From positions 124,001 to 188,000 of the forward strand of contig JADJLO010000001.1 in assembly GCA_016710075.1 (NCBI GenBank): a stretch of 64,000 nt of DNA, in the 5' to 3' direction. The DNA comes from Acidobacteriota bacterium (GTDB lineage: Bacteria; Acidobacteriota; Blastocatellia; RBC074). Positions 9,444 through 19,574 of the stretch are shown here, in pieces (the first letter of the stretch is position 1; every line of letters starts with the position of its first letter). Under the pieces are notes generated by a model that was given only the letters and a program-made list of their open reading frames with translations, searched no databases and was not told the origin of the DNA. The translations under genes and the position numbers were made by a program.

Positions 9444-10244
9444 ATGACTCGTATAACCGATAAGTTCGATCAATTGAAACGCGAGGGCCGGAAAGGGTTC
9501 ATCCCGTATATCACGGCGGGAGATCCTGATCTCGATACAACAGAAAGCCTGATTCTGGCGCTCGACCGGGCCGGCGCCGATATCATCGAGCTTGGAATCC
9601 CGTTTTCCGATCCAATGGCCGATGGACCTGTGATCCAGAGGGCCTCCGAACGCGCGCTCATCAAATCGATCGGTGTGGCGGACATTCTTGCGATGGTCGG
9701 GCACGTCCGCAGGAGCACCGATGTCCCGATCGTCCTTTTCACCTATTTCAATCCGCTCATGCAGTTTGCGGGTGAGAAGATGGGAGAGAAGCTCAAACAG
9801 TCAGGGGTCGACGGAGTACTGATCACCGATTTGATTCCTGAGGAAGCCGAACATTTCGTTGCAGATATGCGCCAGGCCGATATCGATACGATTTTTCTTG
9901 TCGCCCCGACTTCGACCGATGAGCGCATCAGGATGATTTCCGGATTTGCCACCGGGTTCATCTATGTCGTGGCCCGTACCGGTGTGACCGGAATGCGTGA
10001 AGACATTTCATCCGATGTGAGGGCCATTGTCGAGAGGGTGCGCAGGCAGTCATCATTGCCGGTCGCCGTTGGATTCGGCATCTCAACGCCCGAACACGTT
10101 TTGGAGGTGTGGGATTATGCGGACGCTGCAGTCGTCGGAAGCCGGCTCGTGATGGAGATCGAAAAAAATCTGAATAATCCCCGGATTGTCGATGAAGTGG
10201 CTCATCTGGCTGCCGGGTTGATCGGCGGCAACCAAACAACCTGA
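9444..10244 (+). CDS. trpA: Tryptophan synthase alpha subunit
   Basis: The 266-residue TIM barrel cleaves indole-3-glycerol phosphate. It shows GFIPYITAGDPD, IIELGIPFSDPMADGPVIQ with both catalytic acids (Glu and Asp), the GVLITDLIPEE segment, and the phosphate loop VAVGFGISTPEH. Normal length. The start lies 2 bp after the PQQ-type dehydrogenase gene and the stop 7 bp before the chorismate mutase gene. Confidence 0.97.
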   Translation: MTRITDKFDQLKREGRKGFIPYITAGDPDLDTTESLILALDRAGADIIELGIPFSDPMADGPVIQRASERALIKSIGVADILAMVGHVRRSTDVPIVLFTYFNPLMQFAGEKMGEKLKQSGVDGVLITDLIPEEAEHFVADMRQADIDTIFLVAPTSTDERIRMISGFATGFIYVVARTGVTGMREDISSDVRAIVERVRRQSSLPVAVGFGISTPEHVLEVWDYADAAVVGSRLVMEIEKNLNNPRIVDEVAHLAAGLIGGNQTT

Positions 10245-10251
10245 GACCGAA

Positions 10252-10551
10252 ATGAGCGAAGAGAAGAGCAGCGAAAAGACGATGGATGACTGGCGAAGAC
10301 GGATCGACGAGATCGATCTCAAACTCGTCGAGCTTTTCAATGAGCGGACCATGTGCGCCATCGAGATCGGCCATATCAAGAAGCGGCTCGGACTTGAGAT
10401 CTATTCGCCCAATCGCGAGGCTCAGGTCATCTCGAATGTGACTGGCGCCAACCACGGGCCTCTTGACGCTGAAGCCATACGCCGATTGTTTGAGCGTGTC
10501 ATTGACGAGGCCCGCCGCATCGAAAGAATCGAGTCCGAGAGGGAAATATGA
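10252..10551 (+). CDS. Chorismate mutase, AroQ type (monofunctional)
   Basis: This 99-residue all-helical protein matches the AroQ class: WRRRIDEIDLKLVELFNER, then IKKRLG and YSPNREAQVI, whose Arg, Lys and Glu residues line the active site in this family. It converts chorismate to prephenate, feeding the TyrA encoded two genes later. Its stop overlaps the start of the DAHP-synthase-like gene by four bases (ATGA), which implies coupled translation and perhaps a physical complex, as known for DAHP synthase and chorismate mutase in other bacteria. Confidence 0.9.
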   Translation: MSEEKSSEKTMDDWRRRIDEIDLKLVELFNERTMCAIEIGHIKKRLGLEIYSPNREAQVISNVTGANHGPLDAEAIRRLFERVIDEARRIERIESEREI

Positions 10552-11564
10552 TTATCGTAATGGAAGAGAATGCGACCGATGAGCAGATAGTCAGAGTCGT
10601 TGATCGTCTGGTCAATCTCGGATATGACATTCATCGCTCAACCGGCGCCAGATATACTATTCTCGGAGCCGTCGGATCCCGCATCACTGACACCGGATCA
10701 CTCGAACTCCTGGATGGCGTCAACAAGGTATACAGAGTCAGCAGCCCCTACAAACTGGCGGCAAAGGCCTTCAAGCCTGAAGGCACCAAAATCACCATCG
10801 GCGATGTCGTCATTGGCGGTGACCAGGTGGTTTTGATGGCCGGCCCTCCCATTGTCGAGAGCAGGGAACAGATCGAATTGATCGCCGGAACTCTCGCCTC
10901 TCACGGCGTGCGCATTCTGCGCTCCTCAGTCATGAAGATCGGAATCGATCCATTCGGTTTTCAAGGACTGGGCGAAGAGGGCCTCAAACTCCTGCGTGAG
11001 GTGGCCGATCGTCACCAAATGCTCACGCTCTCTGAAATCAACGATCCGGCGCAGCTCCCACTCTACAGCAGCTACCTGGACCTGATACAAATCGCGGGGC
11101 GGAATATGGCAAATTTCGCTCTTTTGAAGGAAGCCGCAAAGACAGGGAAACCGGTTATCCTGACCAGAGGCGCTTCGTCGACCATCGAAGAGACTCTCAT
11201 GTCGGCTGATTATCTGATGGTCAACGGCAATCATCAGGTTGTCATCTGCGAGAGTGGAATCCGGACCATTGAAACTTATACCCGCAACACCCTCGATATC
11301 TCGGCGGTTCCAATAATCGGGAAGCTCTCGCATCTTCCAGTGATTGTCGATCCGAGCGAGGCCGTGGGGCGAAGAGATAAAGTGGCTTCACTGGCGCGTG
11401 CGGCACTGGCAGCAGGCGCCGACGGGCTGATCATCGACGTTCATCATGATCCGGATCGAGCGATGTGTGACGGCGCTCAATCACTTTCCGTGGAGGAGTT
11501 CGACCGTCTTGCAGGCCAGTTGCGGATGATCGCCCCTGCCGTCGGCCGCAAACTTCGCATCTGA
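10548..11564 (+). CDS. DAHP synthase-like protein (class Iβ fold) with substituted active-site residues
   Basis: The 338-residue protein has the N-terminal ferredoxin-like regulatory domain (residues 1-70) and the KDPG/DAHP synthase barrel, with FQGLGEEGLKLLREV, RNTLDISAVP, KLSHLPVIVDPS and ARAALAAGADGL. Catalytic motifs are changed. The usual GPC metal-Cys motif reads GPP (Pro101). KPRTSP reads KIGIDP (130-135). KRG reads TRG (Thr206). ERG reads ESG (Ser236). PSHGTG reads PSEAVG (Glu271 replaces the metal His). The metal Glu is Asp297. Only the last metal ligand, Asp308, remains. Loss or change of DAHP synthase activity is inferred. It may serve as a regulatory partner of the adjacent mutase or have a new reaction. 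Automated annotation would probably call it aroF or aroG. Confidence 0.85.
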   Translation: MIIVMEENATDEQIVRVVDRLVNLGYDIHRSTGARYTILGAVGSRITDTGSLELLDGVNKVYRVSSPYKLAAKAFKPEGTKITIGDVVIGGDQVVLMAGPPIVESREQIELIAGTLASHGVRILRSSVMKIGIDPFGFQGLGEEGLKLLREVADRHQMLTLSEINDPAQLPLYSSYLDLIQIAGRNMANFALLKEAAKTGKPVILTRGASSTIEETLMSADYLMVNGNHQVVICESGIRTIETYTRNTLDISAVPIIGKLSHLPVIVDPSEAVGRRDKVASLARAALAAGADGLIIDVHHDPDRAMCDGAQSLSVEEFDRLAGQLRMIAPAVGRKLRI

Positions 11565-11605
11565 AGCGCACCCAATGAAACCGCGGGTTTTCTGATTGTT
11601 CTCAT

Positions 11606-12529
11606 ATGTTTGGCATCGATCACATTGTCATTGCAGGTTGCGGATTGATCGGAGGTTCGTTCGGTCTTGCGATGAGGCGCGCCGGATTCGACGGCAGAAT
11701 TACCGTTTATGGCGGTTCAAGGGCGTCGCTTGCCGTTGAGCGAGGAGTGGCTGATTCCGTCGAGGAGAGCTTCTTACTCGGACAAACCTGTCAGGCGGAT
11801 CTGATCTATCTCGCCGCTCCGATCGGCGGAATCATCGATTTCCTGCGGACTCATTCAGCGAAATTGAAGGAAGGTGCGATTGTCACCGACGCCGGCAGCA
11901 CCAAGTCTGAAATTTTAAGAGCGGCAAAGGAGTCGCTGCCCCCCGCAGTCAACTTCATCGGCGGTCATCCCATGGCCGGCAGCGAAAATACAGGAGTTGA
12001 ATATGCCCGGGCAGATCTCTTCGACAGAGCCACCTATGTTTTGATCGCCGACGAAACCAATACACATGAGCCCCTGGCAAAAATCAAGTCAATAGTTGAA
12101 GCGATCGGGGCAAGGCCGGTGATTATCGACGCTGAATCTCACGATCTTTCAGTCGCCCTGATCAGTCATCTCCCTCAACTGGTATCGAGTACGCTGGCTG
12201 CCTTGCTTGAACCGGATCGGCTGGAACATGGGCCGGAACACGGTTTTGATCGCACTCTTGCCCGGCGACTGGCCGCAACCGGATGGCGTGATATGACGCG
12301 ACTCGGCGGAAGCTCATGGAATGTCTGGCGCGATATCTGCATGACCAACAGGGGAAACCTCGCCGGAGTCATGGATCTGCTCATCGCCGATCTTCAATCG
12401 ATCAAAGCAGCCCTCGATGCCGGCGATTTCAATCAGCTCAGGGAGCTTTTCGAAAAGGCGAATACCTCGGTCAGGGAACAGAGAGAGATTCATTATTCGA
12501 GGTTTGAAAGCCTGAAGTCCAAAGTCTAA
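11606..12529 (+). CDS. tyrA: Prephenate dehydrogenase
   Basis: The 307-residue enzyme oxidatively decarboxylates prephenate toward tyrosine. It has the nucleotide-binding IAGCGLIGGSFGLAM, then DAGSTKSEIL, the catalytic-His region FIGGHPMAGSENTG, and the helical C-domain with ALISHLPQL. No C-terminal ACT domain is visible. It lies 41 bp after the DAHP-synthase-like gene and is the last gene of the aromatic operon. The next gene is convergent, 67 bp away. Confidence 0.95.
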   Translation: MFGIDHIVIAGCGLIGGSFGLAMRRAGFDGRITVYGGSRASLAVERGVADSVEESFLLGQTCQADLIYLAAPIGGIIDFLRTHSAKLKEGAIVTDAGSTKSEILRAAKESLPPAVNFIGGHPMAGSENTGVEYARADLFDRATYVLIADETNTHEPLAKIKSIVEAIGARPVIIDAESHDLSVALISHLPQLVSSTLAALLEPDRLEHGPEHGFDRTLARRLAATGWRDMTRLGGSSWNVWRDICMTNRGNLAGVMDLLIADLQSIKAALDAGDFNQLRELFEKANTSVREQREIHYSRFESLKSKV

Positions 12530-12596
12530 AAAAACCTTGGCAACCACAAAATCCGTTAGTATCGCAAACTTATTCAGGCTTCGGACTTCATCATGC

Positions 12597-15494
12597 TTAC
12601 CTGATCACCACCTGAACGGAATTGGCGATCATCTCATCCACGGTCATTGAGACTGTCACCAGCCCGCGGCCGGCAAGACTTCGAGGAATTTCCACGTTTA
12701 TCTGATCCTGTCCGACGTAGAAAGACTGTGGCCCGGCATAAGCAACAGACGCATCGACATCGCCTATCCTGATCTTCACACTTTCGAGTGATTTGCGGTT
12801 CCTGATGCCGGTTCCGAATAGAAGCAGAAAGACCTTGTCACTTTCAGGTCCGAGATTTATTGGAATCGCAACCAGCCTTCCGAAATTGTCGATTTGAACG
12901 ATGGGTTCATAAGTCTGTGTCCCATCTGCCTTGATCCGGAATGCGAATGCTGCTGCAAGCCCCTGGCCGTTGGCGTTCGCTGAAAACAGGCCCGGCGCGG
13001 TGTCGTCAATGTAGACGATTGATCTGACGGTGAAATTATCTGCATTGGTGATACTCACTGTCGCGCCGCCATTGGCCATGCCCGCCGGCATCAGAAAATT
13101 CACCTGGGACGGAGAAACGAAGAACAGCGGCGCGAGCCGCTCGGTCCCGACGCTGTCCCTGACCCTGACTTTTGTGCCGAGCAGCACGGTCGGAAGAGGA
13201 ACCTCCTCTCCGGCCTGGGTGCCTGTGGCCAGCCCTGTGCCAAAGGCCGCCACGATCGATTCGCTGGAAAGCGCGGCTCCGAAGAAACTGGCAGCACTCA
13301 CCGGCGCAATCGTATTTATATCGGGAGTGGAAATCCGGGAGACGAATACATCACTCAACCCTCCGCCAAACGCTCCTTGCGCCGGAAAAACAAGCGGAAA
13401 ATCATTTTTCAGAACCTGCCCCGTGACATAGATTTTTCCGTTGCCGTCAATGCTAATCCCCAGCCCTCTGTCCTCGAATCCTGAAAGCCCGATGTAGGAA
13501 CTGCCGAGATATGTCGAAAAGATCAGAGATGATCCGGCAGGATCCACTTTGACAACAAAGGCATCCTGATCCCCCGACAACTGACTCTGAAGCGGAAGCA
13601 CCGTTGGGAAATCACGTGAATCAGTCTTACCCGTAAGATATACATATCCCAGATTATCGACTCTGATCGAGCCCGTCGGAATGTTTTCAGAAACAAGTCC
13701 GTTGTTCTCGGCATCCGAGCCTCCCAGAAGGGTTGAGTAGATTACTTTCTTACCTGAAGCGCTGAATTTGGTCAGGAAGGCGTCGACATTTCCGGTTGTT
13801 TGATTCCCGATCGGATGCAACTGTGGATAATCGCGGGATACTGTGTAACCGGTAATATACGCATTCCCGAATGAATCGACTGCGATGTCCCGGGCATTAT
13901 CCGCCCTGGTGCCGCCAAAATAGGTTGAGTAGATTATCTGACTGCCGTCAGCGCTGATCTTGGTGACGAATGCATCCTCAACGCCGCTTAATGTCGGCTG
14001 GACCGCATTTAATGTGGGAAATGAAGTGGAATCGGTGGCTCCTGTAACATAAATGTTCAAATTCGAGTCCAGGGCAATCCCGTATCCCGTCTCTTCATCC
14101 CTGACTCCATTTGTTGTCGGATTTCCACCGAGGTATGTTGAAAATACTATGTCGCCATCAGCATTGATTTTGCTGATGAACGCATCCCGCTGGCCTCTCA
14201 GCGTCGTTTGAATTGCATTTTTAACAGTGAAGTTGGGCGCTTCTGTCCGGCCTGTCACATAAATATTGCCGGATGAATCGGTTTTGAGCCCGTAGATGCA
14301 GTCGAAGTAGAATCCGCCATGGTAGGTTGAAAATACCATCGTACCGCCGTCACCGGTGAATTTCGCAATGAACCCGTCAACCGTTCCTCGGAAATTTGCC
14401 TGAATCGGATTGACCAGCGGGAAATTGAGCGAACTAGTCTCTCCGGCGACATAAATAAATCCATGATCGTCCACACTGATCGCCCAGCACCTGTCACCTG
14501 AATTTCGGCCTCCAAGGAATGTCGAAAAGAGGATGGTTGAGATGCTCGGATTGAGCTTCATGATGAAGGCGTCGCTTGCCCCGTTAATCGAATTGTATAA
14601 CGGATTTTTCAACGGGAAATTTACCGAAGATGTAGCCCCCGCAATATAAATATTGCCGGCCGTATCCACGGCAACTCCATAAGAGATGTCCGTCCCGCTT
14701 CCGCCAAAAAATGTCGAAAATTCAAGGACCGGATCAATGATCAATTCCTGATCCCTGTCATACGACCCAACACTGAATGAAACCTTCCCAGCATCGTCCA
14801 CTTGAAAATTGCAATCTATCATCCTGCGATTTCCGTCAATTTGCTGATAAGCAAATGGGCTTCTGATTATTACCTTTTCCGGGCCGGCAGAGACTGCCAG
14901 ATTCCCATCGTCACTGATGGTCACACTATCGGCGCCATCGAATCCGAACTTAATCCGATCAGTCCGTGCTCCGGGAGCTATGATGAAATCGTATTCAAGC
15001 TTTCTTTGATTGCCGTAGAACTTGAGATCAACACCGGGATAGAGCTCTTCGTATTGAATTCTGGAGAAGTTGCTCAATCCCGTCCTCCATTGGGACGGAT
15101 CATCGCCGATGAAGTAATTGCTCTTCTGTTCAATGGTGTCGATGCCGGTTGGCGCGGAGCCCCCCTCGCGGTTCTGAAATACCAGACTCATCGGAGGCCG
15201 GCTCTTCTGCCCCTTCTCAGCACCGGATTTTGGGGTGAAATATATTCTGTCTGCTGCGAATAATGCGTCATAGCCCGATCCCCGCGAAATGAAGAAGATC
15301 TCATCCGCAACCTGGCCACGGTTCTCCTCAAAGCTTAACGGGATCTTGCTCAGTGATGATTGAATGAATGACTGATCAGCGTAAGATCTCTTCTTAATGT
15401 TGCTGAAATCGTCGCCGGTGCGAATACATGTCAGCGCACAGATGCTGAATGAGATAAATAGCAGCGATGCAAATAATGATGGACGCTTGAGCAT
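12597..15494 (-). CDS. Secreted SBBP/beta-propeller repeat protein with TIGR03437-type C-terminal domain
   Basis: The 965-residue protein has an N-terminal signal sequence (LFASLLFISFSICAL). Next is a region starting LSFEENRGQ, as found at the N-terminus of many SBBP proteins. About nine propeller repeats follow, each with a core like FSTFLGG…DNGNIYVTG…SDFPLVNPLQ. The last 230 residues begin VSAASFFGAALSSESIVAAFG and contain LAPLFFVSPSQVNFLMP and LLFGTGIRNR, the domain typical of Acidobacteria and shared with the gene at 54000-55472. It is probably an extracellular or surface protein of unknown role. It is convergent with tyrA and divergent from the VPS10 gene. Confidence 0.85.
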   Translation of the reverse strand: MLKRPSLFASLLFISFSICALTCIRTGDDFSNIKKRSYADQSFIQSSLSKIPLSFEENRGQVADEIFFISRGSGYDALFAADRIYFTPKSGAEKGQKSRPPMSLVFQNREGGSAPTGIDTIEQKSNYFIGDDPSQWRTGLSNFSRIQYEELYPGVDLKFYGNQRKLEYDFIIAPGARTDRIKFGFDGADSVTISDDGNLAVSAGPEKVIIRSPFAYQQIDGNRRMIDCNFQVDDAGKVSFSVGSYDRDQELIIDPVLEFSTFFGGSGTDISYGVAVDTAGNIYIAGATSSVNFPLKNPLYNSINGASDAFIMKLNPSISTILFSTFLGGRNSGDRCWAISVDDHGFIYVAGETSSLNFPLVNPIQANFRGTVDGFIAKFTGDGGTMVFSTYHGGFYFDCIYGLKTDSSGNIYVTGRTEAPNFTVKNAIQTTLRGQRDAFISKINADGDIVFSTYLGGNPTTNGVRDEETGYGIALDSNLNIYVTGATDSTSFPTLNAVQPTLSGVEDAFVTKISADGSQIIYSTYFGGTRADNARDIAVDSFGNAYITGYTVSRDYPQLHPIGNQTTGNVDAFLTKFSASGKKVIYSTLLGGSDAENNGLVSENIPTGSIRVDNLGYVYLTGKTDSRDFPTVLPLQSQLSGDQDAFVVKVDPAGSSLIFSTYLGSSYIGLSGFEDRGLGISIDGNGKIYVTGQVLKNDFPLVFPAQGAFGGGLSDVFVSRISTPDINTIAPVSAASFFGAALSSESIVAAFGTGLATGTQAGEEVPLPTVLLGTKVRVRDSVGTERLAPLFFVSPSQVNFLMPAGMANGGATVSITNADNFTVRSIVYIDDTAPGLFSANANGQGLAAAFAFRIKADGTQTYEPIVQIDNFGRLVAIPINLGPESDKVFLLLFGTGIRNRKSLESVKIRIGDVDASVAYAGPQSFYVGQDQINVEIPRSLAGRGLVTVSMTVDEMIANSVQVVIR

Positions 15495-15734
15495 GACAAA
15501 GCGTTGAGGTCTTTAAAGGGCACGGAAGGTGAAAAAAATACGCTGGGCGCATTAAAATAATATGACAGCCACGATTATAAACAACCCTGTCCTGCCTGAC
15601 AATCAATAAAACTTCGAGGGTTGAGGGATCAGTGTTGTTCCGGTGCCCTACAAAAGATAATGATATGGAACGCTTTGGCATTCGCCGGGCGGCTATTTGA
15701 GCTACTGCAATGAGATTTCGGATATCAAACGAAA

Positions 15735-15758
15735 AGCGGCGTCGAGCCGCCGCACTCC
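15735..15758. repeat. Short GC-rich palindromic element upstream of the VPS10 gene
   Basis: The sequence contains gcggc-gtcga-gccgc followed by cgcactcc, a small stem-loop in the 282-bp gap between the divergent genes. Related patterns occur at 47394-47412 and 57288-57305, suggesting a REP-like family. Apart from this element I see no clear feature in the gap, which must hold the promoters of both flanking genes. Confidence 0.5.
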
Positions 15759-15776
15759 AAAAGGTTGAGTGAACCA

Positions 15777-18430
15777 ATGAAACGTTTGTTATTACTTCTA
15801 TCGTTTGCGCAACTGCTGAGCTCAGCGCTTTTGTCGCGCTCACGAGCGGAGTTGCCGCTGACAGCAATACGCGCATGCAAGCGTGGCAGGAGCATGTGCG
15901 TTTGCGTGACAGCTCGCCGTTTCGCGGCCTGCACTGGCAACCGCTCGGCCCTTCGATGCAGGGTGCGCGGATTGAAGCCCTGGCGGTTCCTGCGCCTGGA
16001 TCCAGCACGATTTACGCCGGGCCGGGCGCGGGCAATGTCTGGAAGAGCGTCAACAACGGGATGACCTGGCAACCGATCTTTGAGCACGAATCGGCCTTTG
16101 CCATTGGCGACATCGCCGTTGCGCCGTCGAATTCAGAAATCGTTTGGGTAGGCACGGGCGAAGTTCAGCCGCGCCACAGCGGCCCGGCTTATGCCGGCAC
16201 CGGCGCTTTCAAATCCACCAACGGCGGGCGCACGTGGGACAACATGGGGCTGGCCGACACCTATCACATCGGCAAGGTCGTCATTCATCCCAAAAATCCT
16301 GACGTAGTTTACGTCGCCGCGATGGGGCACTTCCGCTCGCTCAATCAGGAGCGAGGCGTCTTTCGCACGATGAATGGCGGGCGCACGTGGGAGAAGGTGC
16401 TCTATATCAGCGAACGCACCGGCGTGATTGATCTGGTGATGGACCCTGCCGACCCAAAGACGCTGTTTGCATCGGCCTGGCAAATGCCGAATGGCGCTGA
16501 GAGCGGCATCTATCGCACGACCGATGGCGGCAATACGTGGAAGCAATTGCGCGCGGGGCTGCCTGCCGGGCCGATGGGGCGCAGCGGGCTGGATATTGCG
16601 GCCGGCAACTCGCGTGTGATTTACGCCTTCATCGACAACTGGGCGAAGTGGAAACCCGACACGGCGTCCACTGCTTCTGGCACAACCGGCAATGAGCAGC
16701 GTCAGATTGTCGGCGGCGAAGTCTATCGTTCGGCGGATCGCGGCGAGACGTGGCAGCGCGCCAACACCGAAGACCTCTATCAGGTGTTCAGCATTTATGG
16801 CTGGAAGTTTTGCGACGTGCGCGTCTCGCCCGACAACGAAAACGAAATCTACATTTTGGGCAATCGCGCGTTTCACTCGACCGATGGCGGGCGCACATAT
16901 CAGCGCATCGGCGAAACCATCCGCCGCGTGCATAACACCGAAGGCACGGCGATGCACCTGGATCATCACGAATTGTGGATTGATCCGGCCAATCCTGACC
17001 GCTTGTTGCTCGGCAATGACGGCGGCGTGCATCAGTCATACGACCGTGGCAGCACGTGGCTGCATTTGAACAACCTGCCCATCGGTCAATTCTATTTTGT
17101 CTCGGTAGACATGCAGGATCCGTATATGATTTTCGGCGGCACGCAGGATGACGGCGCGCTCTATGCGCCTTCGGATTACCGCCCCGATGACGAGCCTGCC
17201 GCGAATGACGCCTGGCGGCACGTGTGGCTGGATCGCTGGACGGGCGGTGATGCTTTTGTCACGCTGCCTGATCCGACTGATTCTCGCTACGTTTATTACG
17301 AACATCAGAACGGCGACATGCTGCGCATGAATCTCGCCGCCGGGAATCCGTTTTCGGGCGGGCCTGCGACTGAAAACATTCGCCCGCGCGCGCCGCGCGG
17401 TGAAGCGCCGTGGCGATTCGGCTGGTACACGCCCTTCATCATTTCCCGTCACGAGCCGCGCACGCTATATGCGGGCGGCAACGTCGTCGTCAAATCACAA
17501 AATCGTGGCGGACAATGGCGCGCGATCAGTTCCGATCTCAGCGATCCCGCCGGTGATGAACGCGCCGTAGTGCCTACAGGCACGATTACGATGCTGTCCG
17601 AATCGCGCTTTGCGCCCGGCATCCTTTACGCGGGAACTGAAAGCGGCAAGCTGTTTCTAACCCGTGACGACGGCCGGAACTGGAAGAACATCAGCGCCGG
17701 TTTGCCGAAGAAATGGATCAGCCGCATCGTGGCTTCCGATTACGACGCGGCCACGGTCTATGTCTCGCTGACCGGTTATCGCGAAGACGATTTCACCGCA
17801 TATCTCTATCGCTCGACCGATTACGGCGCAACGTGGACAGCCATCGCCAACAACCTGCCCGCCGAATCAATCAACGTCGTGCGCGAAGACCCGCAAAACG
17901 CCAATCTGCTTTACCTCGGCACGGACGCGGGTGTCTATGTTTCGTTGGATCGCGGCGCGCACTGGCAATCGCTATGCGCCGATCTGCCTACGACGCCCGT
18001 GCAGGATTTGGTGATTCATCCGCGCGAACACGAATTGATCATCGCCACGCACGGACGCAGTATGTTTCTGATGGATATTCGCTCCTTGCAGGCTCTGAAC
18101 GATCAAGTGCGCGCCGCTGAGTTGCACCTCTTCGATGTTCGCCCTGTCAGGCTGAAATGGGCAGCTCCACGCGAAGTCCCGCCCTTTCCGCCGCGTGGTC
18201 GCGCGCGCATCCATTACTGGTTGATGCAGCCGGGGAACGTCACGATTGCGATTCTCAATGCGGAAGGTGAAACGATTCGGACGCTGCAAACCAAAGGCCT
18301 GACAGGCTTGAACGACGCGGTCTGGGATATACGAGCTGATAATGGCAGAGACGCACCATCGGGCGTGTATCAGATCACCGTCACGGCAGGCAGCCGGGAA
18401 ATCTCTACCACTGTGACCGTGAAGCCGTAA
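15777..18430 (+). CDS. Secreted VPS10/sortilin-like BNR beta-propeller protein (one frame break in the signal peptide region)
   Basis: The main frame begins before MQAWQEHVRLRD and shows many BNR/Asp-box repeats (STNGGRTWDNM, RTTDGGNTWK, STDYGATWTAI, SLDRGAHWQSL) across about 750 residues. A final domain, NVTIAILNAEGETIRTL, resembles FlgD-type Ig folds. An ATG at 15777 gives a good signal peptide (MKRLLLLLSFAQLLSS) in another frame. Dropping one base at about 15820-15830 joins it to AFVALTSGVAAD and the main frame. I take this as the true 884-residue protein. It may be an exported sialidase-fold or glycosidase-like protein, but no catalytic residue can be assigned. By eye it is richer in GCG/CGC codons than the trp operon, and it lies between repeat elements, so transfer is possible. 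Confidence 0.82.
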
Positions 18431-18493
18431 TCCTGGCTAAAACGACGTTCGTCGCCAAAATCATTCGTGTCGTTCTAGCCGCTCCCTCTTTGG

Positions 18494-18519
18494 GTACGCA
18501 CGCGTCCTCGCGTGCCGGA
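18494..18519. repeat. Dispersed palindromic repeat, copy 1
   Basis: gtacgcacgcg, a short loop (tcct), then cgcgtgccgg form an imperfect hairpin 63 bp after the VPS10 stop. The reverse complement of this element (cacgcgaggacgcgtgcgt, then acccaaa) matches the element at 47296-47321 near the DUF885 gene. It could act as a transcription end or be a REP-type sequence. Confidence 0.6.
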
Positions 18520-18561
18520 CTTGGCCAGTATTTTTCTTGAGTAATGTGATTTCACAAAGTC

Positions 18562-18681
18562 TGCACGCGAGGGCGAGTGAGCTCCCGGGTATGCACGCGA
18601 GGACGAGTAAGTTCCCGGCTATGCACGCGAGGGCGAGTGAGTTCCCGGCTATGCACGCGAGGGCGCGTAAGTTCCCGGCTA
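18562..18681. repeat. Four perfect-length 30-bp tandem repeats
   Basis: Four head-to-tail units of exactly 30 bp begin at 18562, 18592, 18622 and 18652. Each starts tgcacgcgagg and contains a ttcccgg or ctcccgg core. They differ at a few positions. The cacgcgagg core resembles the palindromic element at 18494-18519 next to it. The array lies just beyond the 3' end of the minus-strand operon (stop at 18690). There are no unique spacers, so it is not a CRISPR array. Confidence 0.8.
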
Positions 18682-18689
18682 TATATCTT

Positions 18690-19507
18690 TTATCTCAGAG
18701 AATGATCGGTCAGATACTTCCAGCCCTCATCACCGATCAAATCCAGCGAAGACATGCCATCCTGTGCTGTCCCTGGATAGACGTATATTCCGTCCCGTTC
18801 GATCACTCGCGGATCGAGCGACCTTATTGAGTTCAGCAATTGCTCAAATGTGCTCGATTTCCAGTACTCGTCTTCATCGATATTGTTGACCATCGATACA
18901 AAGGGCTGGGCCAGCTGAGCAAAAGTCGGCCGGAACTTGACATCTCCGACATCGTCCTCGACCGTCTCTTCACGGTTGTCAATCAGCATCATGAGCGTCA
19001 CGATCAAATATTCTTTCTGATCAGAGTATCTGTGGAGCTTGTCTACTTCCTGGCCGAGCTCCTCGGGTTCAGTCGCCATGGAGGACTCGATCTCATTGCG
19101 CCATTGATTGAAAGTGCTGACCGCGGTTTCAGTGTCGGAATAATAGTCCCAGAACCCGTATTCCCAGGCGTATTGATTCTCGGTCAGAATGGCGGCAATG
19201 GATTTAAAGAATTTTCTCTTCTCTTCGACGCTGTCGGTGTTGTCTTCAGCTTCGATCCTGCGTGCCAGTTGTGAGCGCAGGTCATCGCTGCCAAAAACCT
19301 GGATGACGATTTGCAGTCCGAAGAAGATTGCGACATTCTCATCGCCGCCGCTCTTTCCCGACAGGAACGACCTGCGTGTCTGATCAATGCGCCCTGGTTC
19401 GGCCCGCCGAAGGCCAGATACAGCCCTCCTGCGAAGATCGCCGCAAAGACCATCATGACGATCAGGTAGATCGATGTGCTCATAAAAAAGAGAATTGAGA
19501 GAGACAT
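18690..19507 (-). CDS. Membrane-anchored protein resembling DUF1517 family (one frame break)
   Basis: An ATG at 19507 follows GAGGA and opens with a transmembrane helix (SIYLIVMMVFAAIFAGG). That frame then degenerates. A second frame continues from about 19424 with GLRRAEPGRIDQTRRSF, LSGKSGGDENVAIFF, LRSQLARRIEAEDN, and a C-terminal part with KEYLIVTLMMLIDNREE. One G seems missing in a G-run at 19424-19426 of the complement. The merged protein is 272 residues. The order of a single helix, basic linker, helical part and a segment like (Y)(I/V)VTLLVA recalls DUF1517, but that match is from memory and weak. It is the last gene of the FHA-kinase operon. Confidence 0.65.
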
Positions 19508-19574
19508 CTGCAAAAATCCTCGATTGCTCAAGTGAAAGGAGTTTAACCCTTAAACTTTGAACTTCATGTTTGAG

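Noticed and set aside
15875..18430. ATG 15875 as the start of the VPS10 protein
   Set aside because: The frame is open upstream, lacks a signal peptide at this start, and joins after one base to a clear signal peptide beginning at 15777.
18562..18681. Possible CRISPR array
   Set aside because: The 30-bp units are directly adjacent with no spacers, and no cas genes are present.
18537..18830. Open frame across the 30-bp repeats (97 codons)
   Set aside because: It exists because the repeat length is a multiple of three, has no ribosome site, and overlaps the end of the minus-strand gene.
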